64,000 nt of DNA from Mongoliibacter ruber (lineage in GTDB: Bacteria; Bacteroidota; Bacteroidia; Cytophagales; Cyclobacteriaceae): assembly GCF_003003005.1 (NCBI RefSeq), contig NZ_PVTR01000009.1:48428-112427 (forward strand). Direction: 5' to 3'. Below the pieces are notes generated by a model. It did not search any database. It was not told where the DNA came from and was given only the letters and a program-made list of their open reading frames with translations. Shown here piece by piece: positions 53,051 to 62,114 of the stretch. Positions within the stretch are counted from its first letter, which is position 1, and each line of letters starts with the position of its first letter. Both the position numbers and the translations under genes were made by a program.

Positions 53051-54175
53051 TTACGTGAGTTTGTCAATTGTAGCTATTTCGATATCTTTTCTAGATACTT
53101 GCTTCAAAGGGACGATTTCAGCTTCAGGATACTGGAAGCCTTCCTCGGTCAAAGGATACAACAAAGGTGCGAGATTTTGAACGGCAGCTTTACAGCCTTG
53201 CATGATGGCTGCCAATTTTCCCGTTTGTTTGGAAAGCTTGGCTTCGTTTTCGATTTCAAAAGGCCCTACAAAACCTTTTTTTCTTAAAGTATCGACAAAA
53301 GCCCTCCAATCCATGCTATCTCCCAATCCAAATCCCGGTAAGGTCGCCTCGTAATGGTGCCTATCCCATTCATTGGTGCTGTGGGGGATACCGGCTTTTT
53401 CTGCCCATTCTGGTTTTACCTTTTGCATGGGGTACATATTCCCCCAGAATGGATCGGGAATATTTCTTGTCGACTTGACATGAATACGCTTAAGTCTTGA
53501 CATATCTGTATTTTCGATCACGGACACAGGGTCTGTATTCTGCCAAATGTCATGCGAAGGATCATATATTTCCCCGTGGTTGGGGCTGGGAATCAGTTCA
53601 TACATGATTTTACGGGCAGCAAGTACCCCGGGCAGATTATTGAATGTGGTGGTGTAGCCTGAGGAACGCCACCCTTCCATAGGGCAGTTTTCATACAATA
53701 TGGTCACGCCAAGGTCTTCTGCATATTTGATGATAGGCCTGAAGATTTTTTGATATTCCTCAAGGTTTTTTTCAAAACCATTTTCCTGAATTCCCAACTC
53801 ATGGTTATATCCTACAAAAGTCCCTACTTTGACATCATTTTCATCTCCCCCCATCAGGTAAGCCATTCGGATCAATTTTAAAAGATGGTTCTGGTTTTTG
53901 ACTTTGGCATCTTCGTCTCCTCCGATCAAGTTATCAAAGGCTCCTATGGACAACCTGAGCTTAGCTGAATTAAATTTATCAATGATTTTTGTGGCTTCAT
54001 CCAGTCCAAAATTATCATAGTCTATATGAGTAGCTACAAAATCATCCCTTGTACCATCTTTTCTAAAGACACACACATCCAAGCCTTGAACCCCCGCTTC
54101 TTTAGCTTTATCGATTGTCTGATCGAGATCGAGTTGATCAAAAGCAGAGGTCATGATCCAAATCTGGTTATTCAT
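53051..54175 (-). CDS. Cytoplasmic-type sugar isomerase/epimerase TIM barrel
   Basis: A 374-residue xylose-isomerase-like TIM barrel without a signal peptide. The metal-binding positions appear as Glu in TILYENCPMEGW, Asp/His in IYDPSHDIWQ, His in RIHVKSTRN and Glu in GPFEIENEA. Family members act on keto/aldo sugars. First gene of a two-gene operon with the exported paralogue 52091-53044. Substrate unknown. Confidence 0.82.
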   Translation of the reverse strand: MNNQIWIMTSAFDQLDLDQTIDKAKEAGVQGLDVCVFRKDGTRDDFVATHIDYDNFGLDEATKIIDKFNSAKLRLSIGAFDNLIGGDEDAKVKNQNHLLKLIRMAYLMGGDENDVKVGTFVGYNHELGIQENGFEKNLEEYQKIFRPIIKYAEDLGVTILYENCPMEGWRSSGYTTTFNNLPGVLAARKIMYELIPSPNHGEIYDPSHDIWQNTDPVSVIENTDMSRLKRIHVKSTRNIPDPFWGNMYPMQKVKPEWAEKAGIPHSTNEWDRHHYEATLPGFGLGDSMDWRAFVDTLRKKGFVGPFEIENEAKLSKQTGKLAAIMQGCKAAVQNLAPLLYPLTEEGFQYPEAEIVPLKQVSRKDIEIATIDKLT

Positions 54176-54287
54176 AGGTTTTAATATATTTTCGGTTCAA
54201 CAATTTCAGTAAATGCAATTTAAAGGCTTTATCCCTGAATAGGATGCCGCTCGTAAAATGGCAAAAACATTTCCACGATAATTTGAT

Positions 54288-54295
54288 TAAATTTG
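54288..54295 (+). promoter_or_regulatory. Possible -7 element of PQQ-type dehydrogenase gene
   Basis: TAAATTTG matches TAnnTTTG exactly, 22 nt before the ATG at 54318. No TTTG at the expected -33 position. Confidence 0.4.
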
Positions 54296-54317
54296 GGAAT
54301 CAACGAAAATAAACTTT

Positions 54318-55481
54318 ATGAAAAACTTAAGGAATTTATCTTTTATTCTGACTGCAGCATTAATGACAGGTTTGTCTGCTTGTGAGGAAAATGGCAATTC
54401 TTCTGCAAATACAAACCCTGAACCGGATCCTTTTGCAATTTCAACTGAAAAAATGAAAATCAAAGTGGATACACTTTATACAGGTTTTGACAACCCTTGG
54501 GGTATGACTTGGCTTCCTGATGGCAGGATGCTTGTCACTGAAAGAAAAGGGGAAATTTTGATTTTTGAGGATGATAAGTTTACCGGTGAAAAGGTAAGCA
54601 ATATGCCTGCAATTAAGGAAGTCAATCAAGCGGGACTTCTTGATATCACCCTTCACCCAGATTATGACAACAATGGCTGGCTTTACATGTCATATGCCAG
54701 AGAAGAAGGTGAAGGTGAAGTTTTGGTCATTTCCAGAGCAAAACTCAATGGAAATGCACTTACTGACCTGGAAGAGATTTTTGTTTGTGGACCTGAGTGG
54801 AAAGGTGGACGTCACTTTGGCAATAGGATTGTTTTTGACAACGATGGATACTTGTATTTCTCTAATGGTGATAAAGGAAGTAGACCTCAAAATGCACAAG
54901 AATTGGACAATGATCATGGCAAAATCCATAGAATAAATGATGACGGAAGTATACCGTCTGACAATCCCTTCGTGGACAAAGAAGGTGCAAATGCCTCAAT
55001 CTGGACATATGGGAACAGAAACCCACAAGGTATGATCTATGATGCAGAAAACGATAGAATCTGGTCGGTAGAGCATGGTCCTAAAGGTGGAGATGAGCTC
55101 AACTTGATCAAAAAAGGAAAAAATTACGGTTGGCCGGAAGTCACTTACGGCATTGACTATGATGGATCCATCATTTCTGAGGAAACACAAAAAGAAGGAA
55201 TTGAAGATCCTGTCACATATTGGGTGCCTTCCATCGCCACTTGTGGCATGACAATGGTGACTTCGGATAAGTATCCAGCTTGGAAAGGAAATATCCTAGT
55301 GGCTGCACTTGCCGGACAACACATTGCGAGAGTAGAAATGGATGGAACCAATTATGTCACGGAAGAAAAATTGTTGGAAGACATTGGTAGAGTAAGACAA
55401 GTTTCCCAAAGTCCTGATGGCTATATATATGCCGTAACAGAGGCTACAGGTTTGATGATTAAATTGATTCCTCAGGAATAA
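54318..55481 (+). CDS. PQQ-dependent sugar dehydrogenase, lipoprotein
   Basis: A 387-residue lipoprotein (TGLSAC, Cys about 22) of the glucose/sorbosone dehydrogenase (soluble GDH) six-bladed propeller family. Family features: FDNPWGMTWLPDGRMLVTER at the start, the catalytic-His region LDITLHPDYDNNGWLYMSY, GGRHFGNRIVFDNDGYLYFS, IWTYGNRNPQGMIYD and VEHGPKGGDELNLIKKGKNY, the latter containing the PQQ- and calcium-binding residues. It likely oxidises aldose sugars in the periplasm with electrons passed to cytochrome. Cofactor PQQ is not synthesised by genes in this window. Confidence 0.88.
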   Translation: MKNLRNLSFILTAALMTGLSACEENGNSSANTNPEPDPFAISTEKMKIKVDTLYTGFDNPWGMTWLPDGRMLVTERKGEILIFEDDKFTGEKVSNMPAIKEVNQAGLLDITLHPDYDNNGWLYMSYAREEGEGEVLVISRAKLNGNALTDLEEIFVCGPEWKGGRHFGNRIVFDNDGYLYFSNGDKGSRPQNAQELDNDHGKIHRINDDGSIPSDNPFVDKEGANASIWTYGNRNPQGMIYDAENDRIWSVEHGPKGGDELNLIKKGKNYGWPEVTYGIDYDGSIISEETQKEGIEDPVTYWVPSIATCGMTMVTSDKYPAWKGNILVAALAGQHIARVEMDGTNYVTEEKLLEDIGRVRQVSQSPDGYIYAVTEATGLMIKLIPQE

Positions 55482-55503
55482 CTTCAGTGATGCTATAAAA
55501 TAT

Positions 55504-55539
55504 AAAAGGAGTGCTTCAATTTGAGGCACTCCTTTTTTG
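55504..55539 (+). terminator. Terminator of PQQ-type dehydrogenase gene
   Basis: Stem AAAAGGAGTGC/GCACTCCTTTT with an 11-nt loop followed by T, 23 nt after the stop. Confidence 0.85.
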
Positions 55540-55577
55540 TTTACTCCGAATTGAAATAAGATAAGCTCGAAAAAATA

Positions 55578-55610
55578 AGACCTGGCAGGTTTTTAAAACC
55601 TGCCAGGTCT
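55578..55610. repeat. Perfect 16-bp palindromic hairpin between convergent genes
   Basis: Arms AGACCTGGCAGGTTTT (55578-55593) and AAAACCTGCCAGGTCT (55595-55610), 1-nt centre. GACCTGGCAGGTTTT hairpins of this sequence are familiar in intergenic regions of many Bacteroidota genomes, where they serve as bidirectional terminators or are dispersed repeats. Here it lies between the convergent dehydrogenase and porT genes. Confidence 0.7.
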
Positions 55611-55641
55611 GTTTTATTTAATTCACAGTCGTTTTTAAATC

Positions 55642-56457
55642 CTATTGAAAGTGTAAATACAGGGTAATGGTCTTTCTTCTAAGTTCTGATATTACATCTC
55701 TAAAGGCGGGGTCTGTTTCTTCAGGTCTGTACAAATTGACTAGCCCATGAGAGAACCTGATTTCCGGTGAAAATTTAAAATACTTGAAGTATAAGTCAAA
55801 TCCCATACCGATATCCAAAGTAAAATCCCTACCTGTGGTAACCAATGGCTCTAAATCTGCCTCCTCCTGATCTTTGGTTCTCCACATTACACTACCTCCG
55901 CCGGTGAAAAACATCCTATTGTTATTGAACCTCTGCGCTTTGTATTTAAAGATTAAGGGCAACTCAATCATTGTTGTTTCTGTCACTACGCTTCGTGTCC
56001 CAGACTCAAAAGATGTATTTATAGGAGTGTCCGGTGGAGTGTTAATCAAACCTGGCTCAGGACTCTGAAAGTCATCAAAATAGTTAATATCAGTACGGAA
56101 TTCATAGAATCCGATTTTGGGAGTCAGCAAAATATTAAACTGATCATGTATCCTGAAAACCGCCAGAAATCCCAATGAGAACCCTGGGGAATAAATAGGA
56201 ACGACACTTCTGACGCGAGAAGTTTGCACGTTATTCGGATCCATAAAGGCCTCAGAGTATTTTATCTGATAGTAATTGGTATGCCCGGCAAGGAAGAAGC
56301 CATATGACAAAAACCTGTCATCCTGCCCCGCCTTGCTAATGGTATTGAATCTTGCTTGCGCAAAACTTTCTTGGTTTAAAAAAATAAATCCTAAAGCAAT
56401 CAGGATTACTTTTCCCCAATATAAATGGAGCTTATACCGAATGTTAATAGTTTGCAT
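55642..56457 (-). CDS. porT: Type IX secretion protein PorT
   Basis: A 271-residue exported outer-membrane beta-barrel protein, signal cleavage about residue 34 (ESFAQAR). It shows a PorT-like pattern ([64 protein letters not shown]), ending TLYLHFQ. PorT (SprT in Flavobacterium) is required for the type IX secretion system. Location next to ubiE/menG is a conserved hallmark. The ATG at 56457 overlaps menG by 52 nt; a later start cannot be excluded because the signal peptide begins well after it. Confidence 0.82.
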   Translation of the reverse strand: MQTINIRYKLHLYWGKVILIALGFIFLNQESFAQARFNTISKAGQDDRFLSYGFFLAGHTNYYQIKYSEAFMDPNNVQTSRVRSVVPIYSPGFSLGFLAVFRIHDQFNILLTPKIGFYEFRTDINYFDDFQSPEPGLINTPPDTPINTSFESGTRSVVTETTMIELPLIFKYKAQRFNNNRMFFTGGGSVMWRTKDQEEADLEPLVTTGRDFTLDIGMGFDLYFKYFKFSPEIRFSHGLVNLYRPEETDPAFRDVISELRRKTITLYLHFQ

Positions 56458-57128
56458 TTTGTGTTTTTAAAGCCAACTTTCTTCAAAATTGCCAGGAAAT
56501 TATCTCCATCAGGGAACGCTTGCACGGACTCCGGAAGGTAAGTATAAGCTGAATTGTCCTTTGATACAAGTTTTCCGATTTGAGGCAAAATATATTTGAA
56601 ATAAAAATTATATCCTTGCTTCATTGGGAATTTCTTTGGTTTGGAAAATTCCACTATGACAGTTTTACCACCTGGTCGTAGCACCCTATACATATCTGCC
56701 AGTCCTTTTTCGAGATTTTCGAAGTTTCTAACTCCAAAAGAAACGATGACAGCATCAAACTTATTATCTTCAAACAATAACTTCTCTGAATCTCCAAGCT
56801 GTAAATCAATGATATGATCAAGTTTACGCTTTTTCATTTTCTTACGGCCTTCATTGAGCATTCCTTCAGAAATATCAACACCGATTATTTTATCAGGATT
56901 GAGAGCCAATGCCTCTATGGCGAAGTCTCCTGTTCCTGTGGCTATATCCAGAATCAATTTAGGTTGATCTTTCTTTAGTTGTTTGATGGCTATTTTCCTC
57001 CAGATAATATCTATCCCTAGGCTGAGCAAATGATTCAAAAAATCATACTTCTTGCTGATGTTATTGAACATTTCAGCAACCTGCTCTTTTTTCCCTTCTT
57101 GCTTGTCTTTATACGGTACTACTGACAT
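56406..57128 (-). CDS. ubiE: Demethylmenaquinone methyltransferase MenG/UbiE
   Basis: A 240-residue SAM-dependent methyltransferase for the final step of menaquinone synthesis. It begins [20 protein letters not shown], with motif [11 protein letters not shown] at residues 61-70, a post-I D of motif VDISEGML, and the family signature [19 protein letters not shown]. Bacteroidota use menaquinone only, which makes this MenG activity. It supplies the quinol pool used by the Act complex of this window. It leads a pair with porT. Confidence 0.95.
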   Translation of the reverse strand: MSVVPYKDKQEGKKEQVAEMFNNISKKYDFLNHLLSLGIDIIWRKIAIKQLKKDQPKLILDIATGTGDFAIEALALNPDKIIGVDISEGMLNEGRKKMKKRKLDHIIDLQLGDSEKLLFEDNKFDAVIVSFGVRNFENLEKGLADMYRVLRPGGKTVIVEFSKPKKFPMKQGYNFYFKYILPQIGKLVSKDNSAYTYLPESVQAFPDGDNFLAILKKVGFKNTKCKLLTFGISSIYIGEK

Positions 57129-57263
57129 CGATCTTCATTAAGTTGTGCAATATTACTAAGTAAACCCGAGCATATGAAAAATGTTGACAAGTAAAGGGCT
57201 AATTCTGTATTTCCTCTTTCAATAACGGTAATTCAATAGAAGGGGGAATTGAAACAAAAAACT

Positions 57264-57271
57264 TACCTTTG
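57264..57271 (+). promoter_or_regulatory. -7 element of engB
   Basis: TACCTTTG is an exact TAnnTTTG match, 16 nt before the ATG at 57288; no TTTG at the ideal -33 distance. Confidence 0.5.
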
Positions 57272-57287
57272 CAAAAAATAACAGGTC

Positions 57288-57896
57288 ATGATCAAGCAAG
57301 CAAAATTTGTCATTAGTAATACAGACTACAGAAAATGTCCCGCTCCTACCAAGCCAGAATTCGCTTTTATAGGTAGATCCAATGTCGGGAAAAGCTCCTT
57401 GATCAATATGCTGACCAATCACAAAAACTTGGCTAAAATATCAGGCAAACCCGGTAAAACACAGTTGATCAATCATTTTGAAATAAATGACAACTGGTTT
57501 ATGGTAGATTTACCTGGTTATGGTTTTGCCAAAGTCAGCAAAAGCATCAAGAATACCTGGGAAAAAATGATCAGTGATTACCTGACAAACAGAGACAACC
57601 TTGTCGCTTTATTTGTATTGGTGGACAGTAGACTTGACCCTCAACCAATAGATCTTGAATTTATTACTTGGTGTGGACAACATGGTATTCCATTCGTCAT
57701 CATCTTTACTAAGTCCGATAAACAAGGAAAATCGAAGACAAATCAAAACGTAAGCAAATTCTTGGATGAATGTGTGAAAATATTTGGTGAAGCTCCTCAA
57801 TATTTTATTACCTCCGCCCAAAACGCTGAAGGTAAGGAAGATGTAATTGCATTTATTGACAACGAAGTCATTGAATATTACGATAGCCTAAAGTAA
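57288..57896 (+). CDS. engB: Ribosome-assembly GTPase EngB/YsxC
   Basis: A 202-residue TRAFAC GTPase for late assembly of the 50S subunit. G1 GRSNVGKSS at 29-37, G3 DLPGYG at 74-79, and G4 TKSDK at 141-145 are all intact, with the typical KPGKTQLINHFEI switch I. It is the first of several plus-strand housekeeping genes; the next, DUF5606, has its own promoter. Confidence 0.95.
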   Translation: MIKQAKFVISNTDYRKCPAPTKPEFAFIGRSNVGKSSLINMLTNHKNLAKISGKPGKTQLINHFEINDNWFMVDLPGYGFAKVSKSIKNTWEKMISDYLTNRDNLVALFVLVDSRLDPQPIDLEFITWCGQHGIPFVIIFTKSDKQGKSKTNQNVSKFLDECVKIFGEAPQYFITSAQNAEGKEDVIAFIDNEVIEYYDSLK

Positions 57897-57898
57897 GC

Positions 57899-57929
57899 CT
57901 TGGGCATTAAGAGGTATGTTCTATATTTG
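57899..57929 (+). promoter_or_regulatory. Promoter of DUF5606 gene
   Basis: -33 CTTG (57899-57902), 19-nt spacer, -7 TATATTTG (57922-57929), 22 nt before the ATG at 57952. Close match to the Bacteroidota consensus. Confidence 0.6.
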
Positions 57930-57951
57930 TAGCCTCAAAACAGCATAGTTT

Positions 57952-58395
57952 ATGAATTTTAATGAAATAGCAACTGTATCCGGCAAGCCCGGATTGTACA
58001 AAATATTGAAACCTACCAAAGGTGGGGTCATTTTGGAGAGTTTAGACGAAAAGAAGTCCAAGCTTGTAGTAGGTGCCAGCCATAGGGTGAGTATTCTTGC
58101 CGAAATCTCTATTTACACCATGAATGAAGAAGGTGCTACTGCCCTAAAAGATGTCATGGCCACTATAGAAAAAGAATTTGAAGGTGATCTTGGACTCGAG
58201 AGCGGAGCTGATGCAGACGAGCTTAGGGCTTTTCTTAAACATGTTCTTCCCGAGTATGACGAAGCCAAAGTGTATGCTTCAGACATCAAGAAATTGGTGG
58301 CATGGTATAAAATCATCAGGACGTATGCTCCAGAAGCCTTGCAGGAAACTGAAGACTCAGCAGAAAATCAGACAGAAAGTGACTCTGCGGAATAA
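57952..58395 (+). CDS. DUF5606 protein
   Basis: A 147-residue soluble protein. The N-terminal part (EIATVSGKPGLYKILKPTKGGVILESLD) is a small beta barrel typical of DUF5606, followed by an alpha-helical region (PEYDEAKVYASDIKKLVAWY) and an acidic tail (AENQTESDSAE). The family is restricted to Bacteroidota and is usually near engB; its role is unknown. A perfect hairpin terminator follows. Confidence 0.88.
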   Translation: MNFNEIATVSGKPGLYKILKPTKGGVILESLDEKKSKLVVGASHRVSILAEISIYTMNEEGATALKDVMATIEKEFEGDLGLESGADADELRAFLKHVLPEYDEAKVYASDIKKLVAWYKIIRTYAPEALQETEDSAENQTESDSAE

Positions 58396-58418
58396 TGCCG
58401 TCTAATCTATTAGCTTAG

Positions 58419-58448
58419 AAGCTGTCGGGATATCCCGACAGCTTTTTT
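58419..58448 (+). terminator. Terminator of DUF5606 gene
   Basis: A 26-nt perfect palindrome (58419-58444) containing AGCTGTCGGGA/TCCCGACAGCT, followed by a T run. Very stable stem. Confidence 0.85.
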
Positions 58449-58537
58449 GATTTTGTGGTTTTGATTATTCTTTTTAGATAGGAAAAAAAATCCGGAGACC
58501 CGAATAAAGACTTTTGAAAGTGAAGTATTAAAAATAA

Positions 58538-58840
58538 ATGGAAGTAGCAGAAGAAGTATTCAGTATTTTGAAAAAGGACTTTGAATTTCCTTCCGAGATA
58601 GAAGTGAAGGATCAAGGTTACTTGCTTCAGCTATTAGTCCCATTGGTCTCTAGAATGCTAGACCGTGATTTTGAGAGGCTTCTTCAAATATGCTACCGCA
58701 TAGACCTTGGAGAGAACAAATTGAAAAAAATACTCCACGAATCCTCACCTGAAGAAATGGCCAAAGACCTTTCAATAGCAATTATAGAAAGACAAATCCT
58801 AAAAATCGAAATTCGCAGGAAGTACAGTGACTTTATGTAA
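58538..58840 (+). CDS. Small helical conserved protein
   Basis: A 100-residue soluble, highly alpha-helical protein (MEVAEEVFSILKKDF ... LQICYRIDLGENKLKKIL ... SIAIIERQILKIEIRRKY). I recall similar small proteins next to fbp or engB in Cytophagales but cannot name a family. It is convergent with fbp, with a shared terminator between them. Confidence 0.72.
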   Translation: MEVAEEVFSILKKDFEFPSEIEVKDQGYLLQLLVPLVSRMLDRDFERLLQICYRIDLGENKLKKILHESSPEEMAKDLSIAIIERQILKIEIRRKYSDFM

Positions 58841-58876
58841 AAAAGGCTGTCAAATGTCATCAGACAGCCCTTTTTG
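58840..58876. terminator. Bidirectional terminator between small protein gene and fbp
   Basis: Stem GGCTGTC/GACAGCC with an 11-nt loop, flanked by A5 and T5 runs, with one bulged C. It serves both convergent genes. Confidence 0.75.
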
Positions 58877-58878
58877 AT

Positions 58879-59916
58879 CTATTGAGAAACTATTGCAATG
58901 TTGTTTTTTTGATATTGAGCTACCTCATCCACCATCTTGACTGATCCTATATACAAGGGCGTTCTCTGATGTAAAGAGGAAGGCATTATTTCCAAAATCC
59001 TTTGCTTACCGTCAGTTGCTTTGGCTCCTGCTTGCTCCGCTATAAATGCAAGTGCATTAGCCTCATAGAGTAGCCTAAGCTTTCCATTTGGTGCCTTTGC
59101 TGTAGCAGGATAGATGTAGATTCCACCTTTGAGGAGGTTTCGGTGAAAGTCAGCCACCAAGCTACCGATATACCTTGCACTGTACTCTCTTTTTTTACAT
59201 TCCTGAATATATGATTTCAGACCATCATCAAAATGATTGTAAGTACCTTCATTGACACTGTAAATCTTCCCATTCTGCGGTGCTCTCATGTTTGGATGAG
59301 ACAGAAAAAACTCCCCTAGGGAGGGTTCATACGTAAAACCATTAACACCATGTCCTGTGGTGTATACGAGCATCGTAGATGAACCATACAAGACGTAGCC
59401 GGACGCGACCTGATTGGCTCCAGGCTGCATAACATCTTCAATTTGGATAGGACTTCCGACAGGTGTTATCCTCCTGTATATTGAAAAAATAGTGCCAATG
59501 GAAATATTTACATCAATATTAGAAGACCCGTCCAAAGGATCAATAGCCACTACATACTTACCCGATTTGTTTTGCAGATCAATCACTTCATCATCTTCTT
59601 CAGAGACAATGGCACATACTTCACCACCTTTGGATAATGCTCGCATAAAACGGATATTGGCAATGACATCCAGCTTCTGCTGCTCTTCTCCTTGTACATT
59701 GGTCTGTCCAAAAGCTCCTCCAATATTGGCAAGGCCTGCTCGGTTGGTTTCACGATTTACTATCTTTGAAGCAAGTGCAATATCCCTTAGCAATTGAGAC
59801 AGCTCTCCCGAAGCAAAAGTAAAGTCTTCTTGCTTGATCTTGATAAATCTGTCTAAAGTGACACCTACTGAATAGGCTAGACCAGACTTATCTGGAGTGT
59901 ATTTTTTAATTTTCAT
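58879..59916 (-). CDS. fbp: Class 1 fructose-1,6-bisphosphatase
   Basis: A 345-residue gluconeogenic enzyme that removes the 1-phosphate of fructose-1,6-bisphosphate. It has the metal-binding motif VSEEDDEVI, the signature [19 protein letters not shown] and the active-site region [21 protein letters not shown] followed by [20 protein letters not shown]. Length matches FBPase I. Divergent from the aspartate kinase gene. Confidence 0.96.
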   Translation of the reverse strand: MKIKKYTPDKSGLAYSVGVTLDRFIKIKQEDFTFASGELSQLLRDIALASKIVNRETNRAGLANIGGAFGQTNVQGEEQQKLDVIANIRFMRALSKGGEVCAIVSEEDDEVIDLQNKSGKYVVAIDPLDGSSNIDVNISIGTIFSIYRRITPVGSPIQIEDVMQPGANQVASGYVLYGSSTMLVYTTGHGVNGFTYEPSLGEFFLSHPNMRAPQNGKIYSVNEGTYNHFDDGLKSYIQECKKREYSARYIGSLVADFHRNLLKGGIYIYPATAKAPNGKLRLLYEANALAFIAEQAGAKATDGKQRILEIMPSSLHQRTPLYIGSVKMVDEVAQYQKNNIAIVSQ

Positions 59917-59975
59917 AAATATTAGAAAAATTATATATAAGATTTATACCTTTCGAAAATTACAAATTAATTTTA

Positions 59976-61247
59976 ATGGCAAAAACTTTTGTTTTCAAAT
60001 TTGGAGGAGCATCTATCAAAGATGCAGATTCTATCAGAAACTTATCTAAAATTTTGCACAATCGATTGCGAAATCATACTGTAATTGTGGTTTCGGCTAT
60101 GGGAAAAACTACTAATGCTTTAGAACTTATCTTAAGTAAAAAACTTAATAACGAGGAATATTCTTCAAATATTACAATTTTAAAAGACCATCATCTTCAA
60201 ATTTGTTCTGATTTATTTGAACCCAAGCACGCCATTTTTCCAGCAATTGAAAATATGTTTTTAAAACTATCCCGTACATTGGACGGAGCATTACACAAGG
60301 ACAATTATGATGAAGTCTACGACAGCGTTATAAGCTTTGGGGAAATTATTGCTTCCCGTATAGTGCAGGAGTTTTTGTGTGAACAAGGGCAATACTGCCT
60401 TTGGGAAGATGCAAGGGAATTGATTATTACCAATGATGATTTCCGGTTTGCATTAGTAGATTGGGAAAAATCAAAAGCGAATATCAAGAAGTATTTATTG
60501 CCAAAGCTATTGCAGTTTCCTGTTCTTACCCAGGGTTTCATTGCCCGAAGCATTACCGGAAAAACTACCACACTAGGTAGGGAAGGTTCTGACTATTCAG
60601 CTGCAATCTTAGCCACAGCTTTGAAGTCAAGCTCTGTGACAATCTGGAAGGATGTACCCGGAGTGCTCAATGCTGATCCAAAGCGGTTTGAAAACACCGT
60701 CAAGTTTGAAGAGCTGGATTACAAAGAAGCAGCTGAACTCACTTACTACGGAGCTTCTGTCATTCACCCTAAGACCATCAAGCCCCTTGCAAATCACTCA
60801 ATACCTCTCTTTGTCAAATCCTTCTTGGACCCTGCGCAAAGTGGCACAAAAATCCACCATGTAAAAGAGGTGAACAAAACACCCTGCTTGGTGGTGAAAG
60901 ATGAACAAGTATTGGTGAGTTTTAAAGTGACTGATTTTACTTTTATCAATGAATCACACATTCATGAGGTATATGCAGAGCTGGAAAAATTAAAACTCAG
61001 GGTCAACCTGCTTCAAACCTCCGCCATAAGTATTTCCATTGTCATAGACAAGCAGCTTTTCAAACTGGAAAAACTGGTTGGGAAGCTTGATTCAAAATAT
61101 GAAATCAAATACAATGAAGGTTTGCAGCTCCTCACTATCAAAAACCCATCCCAGAAACTAATTGAAGATTGCATCAATGGACAGAATGTACTTTTGGAAC
61201 AAATTACCAGGGTTACCTTTCAAGCAGTTTTAACCCCATTATCCTAA
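59976..61247 (+). CDS. Aspartate kinase
   Basis: A 423-residue kinase of the amino-acid kinase family, catalysing the first step of the lysine/threonine/methionine pathway. It starts VFKFGGASIKDADS, with the conserved catalytic region TTLGREGSDYSAAILATAL and the WKDVPGVLNADPK block, and the EELDYKEAAELTYYGASVIHP signature. The C-terminal ACT region (about 305-423) looks complete. It overlaps the convergent fructosamine kinase gene by 9 nt. A near-consensus -7 TACCTTTC precedes it. Which of the possible isoenzymes it is cannot be told. Confidence 0.93.
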   Translation: MAKTFVFKFGGASIKDADSIRNLSKILHNRLRNHTVIVVSAMGKTTNALELILSKKLNNEEYSSNITILKDHHLQICSDLFEPKHAIFPAIENMFLKLSRTLDGALHKDNYDEVYDSVISFGEIIASRIVQEFLCEQGQYCLWEDARELIITNDDFRFALVDWEKSKANIKKYLLPKLLQFPVLTQGFIARSITGKTTTLGREGSDYSAAILATALKSSSVTIWKDVPGVLNADPKRFENTVKFEELDYKEAAELTYYGASVIHPKTIKPLANHSIPLFVKSFLDPAQSGTKIHHVKEVNKTPCLVVKDEQVLVSFKVTDFTFINESHIHEVYAELEKLKLRVNLLQTSAISISIVIDKQLFKLEKLVGKLDSKYEIKYNEGLQLLTIKNPSQKLIEDCINGQNVLLEQITRVTFQAVLTPLS

Positions 61248-62114
61248 AAGTCTTTGCACAGTCTTTTGAATACCGGGCAAGTAGCTTTTTCCAAATAAAA
61301 GTAAATGAACCAAAAGCGGGTAAAGATTATAGACTGACTCTCTTTCTTCAAAACCAGGCTCGAGAGGGAAAAGGGTATTATATGCTTCGTAAAACTCGCC
61401 ATCAAAACCTCCAAACAACCTGGAAAAAGCCAAGTCCATTTCTCTATGCCCATAGTATACAGCGGGGTCAATCAATGCGGGATTTCCGTCTTTTCCCTTT
61501 ATAATATTTCCTGACCACAGGTCTCCATGCAATAGAGCTGGTTTTTCATTTGGAAAAATCGATTCCAAAAGAGGATATATTAGCTGGAATTTCTTGTAAA
61601 AACCCAGAGGAATCAAGCCTTCATAGTATGCTTTGCCCATCATGGGCTCAAGCCTGTTTTCTACAAAAAAATCCGCCCATGAAGTTTGGGGATTGTTTGA
61701 TTGTGTCAATGAGGCAATGTAATTGTCTTCATGAAAGCCAAAAGCAGGCTGCGTTACCATATGTAGTTGTGCCAGACCAAGACCAAGCTCTTTCCAATAG
61801 GAAACATTTGGCTTGCCAGATTGAATCCAATCCATCAAAAGAAAACTCTGCTCCCCAATCCTTCCGGATCCATGCACCAAAGGAACTTCCAGAGGTGTAT
61901 TTTCTCGCAAAACCTTTAGCCCCATGGCTTCTTTATCAAAAATATCTTTTTCGGTTTCAAAATTTGTTTTCAAAAAAAATCGTCCTTCTGATGTCTCCAA
62001 CAAAACACCTTGATTGATATTGCCGGCAGCTATCAGTGTGGCTTGTTGAATAGGTATATTTTTACCCAAACTTAAAAAAATCGCTTTTTCAAAAAATTCA
62101 GAATTATCAAACAT
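61239..62114 (-). CDS. Fructosamine kinase family protein
   Basis: A 291-residue aminoglycoside-phosphotransferase-fold kinase of the fructosamine/ketosamine-3-kinase family. It has GRFFLKTNFET for the nucleotide-binding Lys, the catalytic LLHGDLWSGNII motif and the metal-binding IDPAVYYGHREMDLAFSRLFGGF. It phosphorylates protein-bound ketosamines to remove glycation. The frame extends to 62144, but ATG 62114 overlaps the LMW phosphatase stop by 8 nt and matches the family N-terminus, so it is chosen. Co-transcribed with the phosphatase, a pairing seen in other bacteria. Confidence 0.9.
   Translation of the reverse strand: MFDNSEFFEKAIFLSLGKNIPIQQATLIAAGNINQGVLLETSEGRFFLKTNFETEKDIFDKEAMGLKVLRENTPLEVPLVHGSGRIGEQSFLLMDWIQSGKPNVSYWKELGLGLAQLHMVTQPAFGFHEDNYIASLTQSNNPQTSWADFFVENRLEPMMGKAYYEGLIPLGFYKKFQLIYPLLESIFPNEKPALLHGDLWSGNIIKGKDGNPALIDPAVYYGHREMDLAFSRLFGGFDGEFYEAYNTLFPLEPGFEERESVYNLYPLLVHLLLFGKSYLPGIQKTVQRLLG

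Noticed and set aside
61550-62017. 155-residue plus-strand open frame
   Set aside because: Antisense to the fructosamine kinase gene with catalytic motifs on the minus strand.
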